This document shows positions 63,443 through 64,000 of a stretch of DNA of 64,000 nucleotides, piece by piece. The stretch is from Pseudomonas graminis. GTDB lineage: Bacteria; Pseudomonadota; Gammaproteobacteria; Pseudomonadales; Pseudomonadaceae. The notes under the pieces are model-generated. The model made no database searches, was not told the DNA's origin, and was given only the letters and a program-made list of their open reading frames with translations. A program made the position numbers and the translations under genes. The stretch's first letter is position 1. Every line of letters begins with the position of its first letter. Location of the stretch: contig NZ_CP053746.1 of assembly GCF_013201545.1 (NCBI RefSeq), forward strand, positions 62,001 through 126,000. Direction: 5' to 3'.

Positions 63443-64000
63443 TGCTGAGTTTTTCCGTCGGGCCGTTAGCCCTGTCGCTCAACCATCTGCTGCTGCTCGT
63501 TGCCCTCGCGCTGGCGACGTTGGTCGGCTGGATCAGTGGCCGCAAGCAGAGGATCAACCCGGAACGCGCCGTGTTCGGCCTGTTCATGTTCGGGCTTCTG
63601 GTGGCTCGTATGGCGTTCGTCGCGCGCTACTGGCCGCAGTATGAGAGTGACCCGCTGCGCATCGTCGATATCCGCGACGGCGGCTTCAGTACCTGGCCCG
63701 GCGTGATCGCCGTTGTGGCCAGCGCCGTCACGATGGTGTGGCGGCGACCGTTGCAGCGCAGGCCACTGGGGTGGGGCGTCGCTAGCGGATTGCTGTTCTG
63801 GTGGCTGAGCAGTCTGGCGGTCGAAAGCGTTCGTCAGGATGCCCCGCTGCCGGATCTGGCGTTTCGCAATGACAAGGGCGAGCGCGTTCACTTGCGCGAC
63901 TACGACGGGCGCAAGCTGGTGATCAACCTGTGGGCGACGTGGTGCCCGCCCTGCCGGAGGGAAATGCCAGTCCTGCAAGCCGCGCAACAGGCCAATCCCG
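63442..64000 (+). CDS. Membrane-anchored TlpA/DsbE-like thioredoxin (3' truncated)
   Basis: Starts with an ATG that overlaps the dsbD stop (TGATG) and runs beyond the window. The N-terminal 130 residues hold four hydrophobic segments (LNHLLLLVALALATLVGWIS, AVFGLFMFGLLVARMAF, VIAVVASAVTMVW, SGLLFWWLSSLAV), resembling the Lgt-like TlpA fusion. A TlpA domain follows with APLPDLAFRNDKGE and WCPPC. It is a periplasmic disulfide reductase fed by DsbD. Confidence 0.88.
   Translation, partial: MLSFSVGPLALSLNHLLLLVALALATLVGWISGRKQRINPERAVFGLFMFGLLVARMAFVARYWPQYESDPLRIVDIRDGGFSTWPGVIAVVASAVTMVWRRPLQRRPLGWGVASGLLFWWLSSLAVESVRQDAPLPDLAFRNDKGERVHLRDYDGRKLVINLWATWCPPCRREMPVLQAAQQANP

Overview
The window is a high-GC Pseudomonas chromosome segment from a non-aeruginosa, fluorescent or syringae-type lineage. 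Three things support this. Gene order matches known Pseudomonas loci (sagS-gpx-msrB-alaA-htpX-tpm, deaD, ohrR-ohr-efp-earP, dsbS/dsbR-dsbD). EF-P carries Arg32 next to an EarP rhamnosyltransferase. Two families of Pseudomonas REP palindromes fill the gaps between genes. The backbone looks like ordinary core genome, interrupted by accessory insertions, mainly weapons and catabolic clusters.

Layout. 1-4.5 kb: a probable sulfur-scavenging locus (acyl-CoA-dehydrogenase-like enzyme, BisC-type molybdopterin reductase, sulfonate-type binding protein). 4.7-5.1 kb: a tandemly duplicated tRNA-Glu/tRNA-Gly pair. 5.4-14.3 kb: free-Met-sulfoxide reductase with a DUF815 ATPase, the hybrid kinase SagS, then glutathione peroxidase, MsrB, AlaA, HtpX and Tpm; ospR, present next to sagS in P. 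aeruginosa, is absent. 15.2-17.0 kb: paired REP sequences and an E3/S6-type rRNase bacteriocin with its immunity gene. 17.1-26.4 kb: deaD, enoyl-CoA hydratase, a SpeE-like protein, class II DAHP synthase, a YcaQ-type glycosylase, LysR and TauE-like genes. 26.6-32.2 kb: ohrR and ohr forced apart by a type VI secretion effector island (PAAR-like protein, PAAR-Tle1/DUF2235 phospholipase, two complete and one broken DUF2931 lipoproteins), flanked by degenerate second copies of ohr and ohrR. 32.3-38.7 kb: a secreted esterase, EF-P/EarP, a GreA/B-like protein and small conserved genes, DkgB. 39.0-47.0 kb: GntR regulator, a Gsi/Dpp-type peptide ABC transporter and a gamma-glutamyltransferase, probably one operon for gamma-glutamyl peptide or glutathione use. 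47.1-54.2 kb: two DUF202 proteins, then a sugar-acid cluster (fuconate-type dehydratase, LysR, UxaA/GarD-type dehydratase, MFS transporter). 54.6-59.4 kb: a diguanylate cyclase, DeoR regulator, SdaC-type permease and a small secreted protein. 59.5-64.0 kb: DsbS/DsbR, DsbD and a TlpA-like thioredoxin running off the end.

The most noteworthy element is the T6SS effector island inside the ohrR-ohr locus, whose right end is a chimera of an immunity-gene fragment and an ohrR fragment. Next are the short rRNase bacteriocin without a visible receptor-binding domain, a terminator hairpin directly in front of the msrB ribosome-binding site, and a REP variant whose loop is replaced by a GGTGG-CGTT-CCACC hairpin. 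Oxidative-damage repair is strongly represented (free-Met-sulfoxide reductase, MsrB, Gpx, Ohr, a BisC-like reductase, Dsb). All calls come from reading the sequence and family knowledge; no searches were run.
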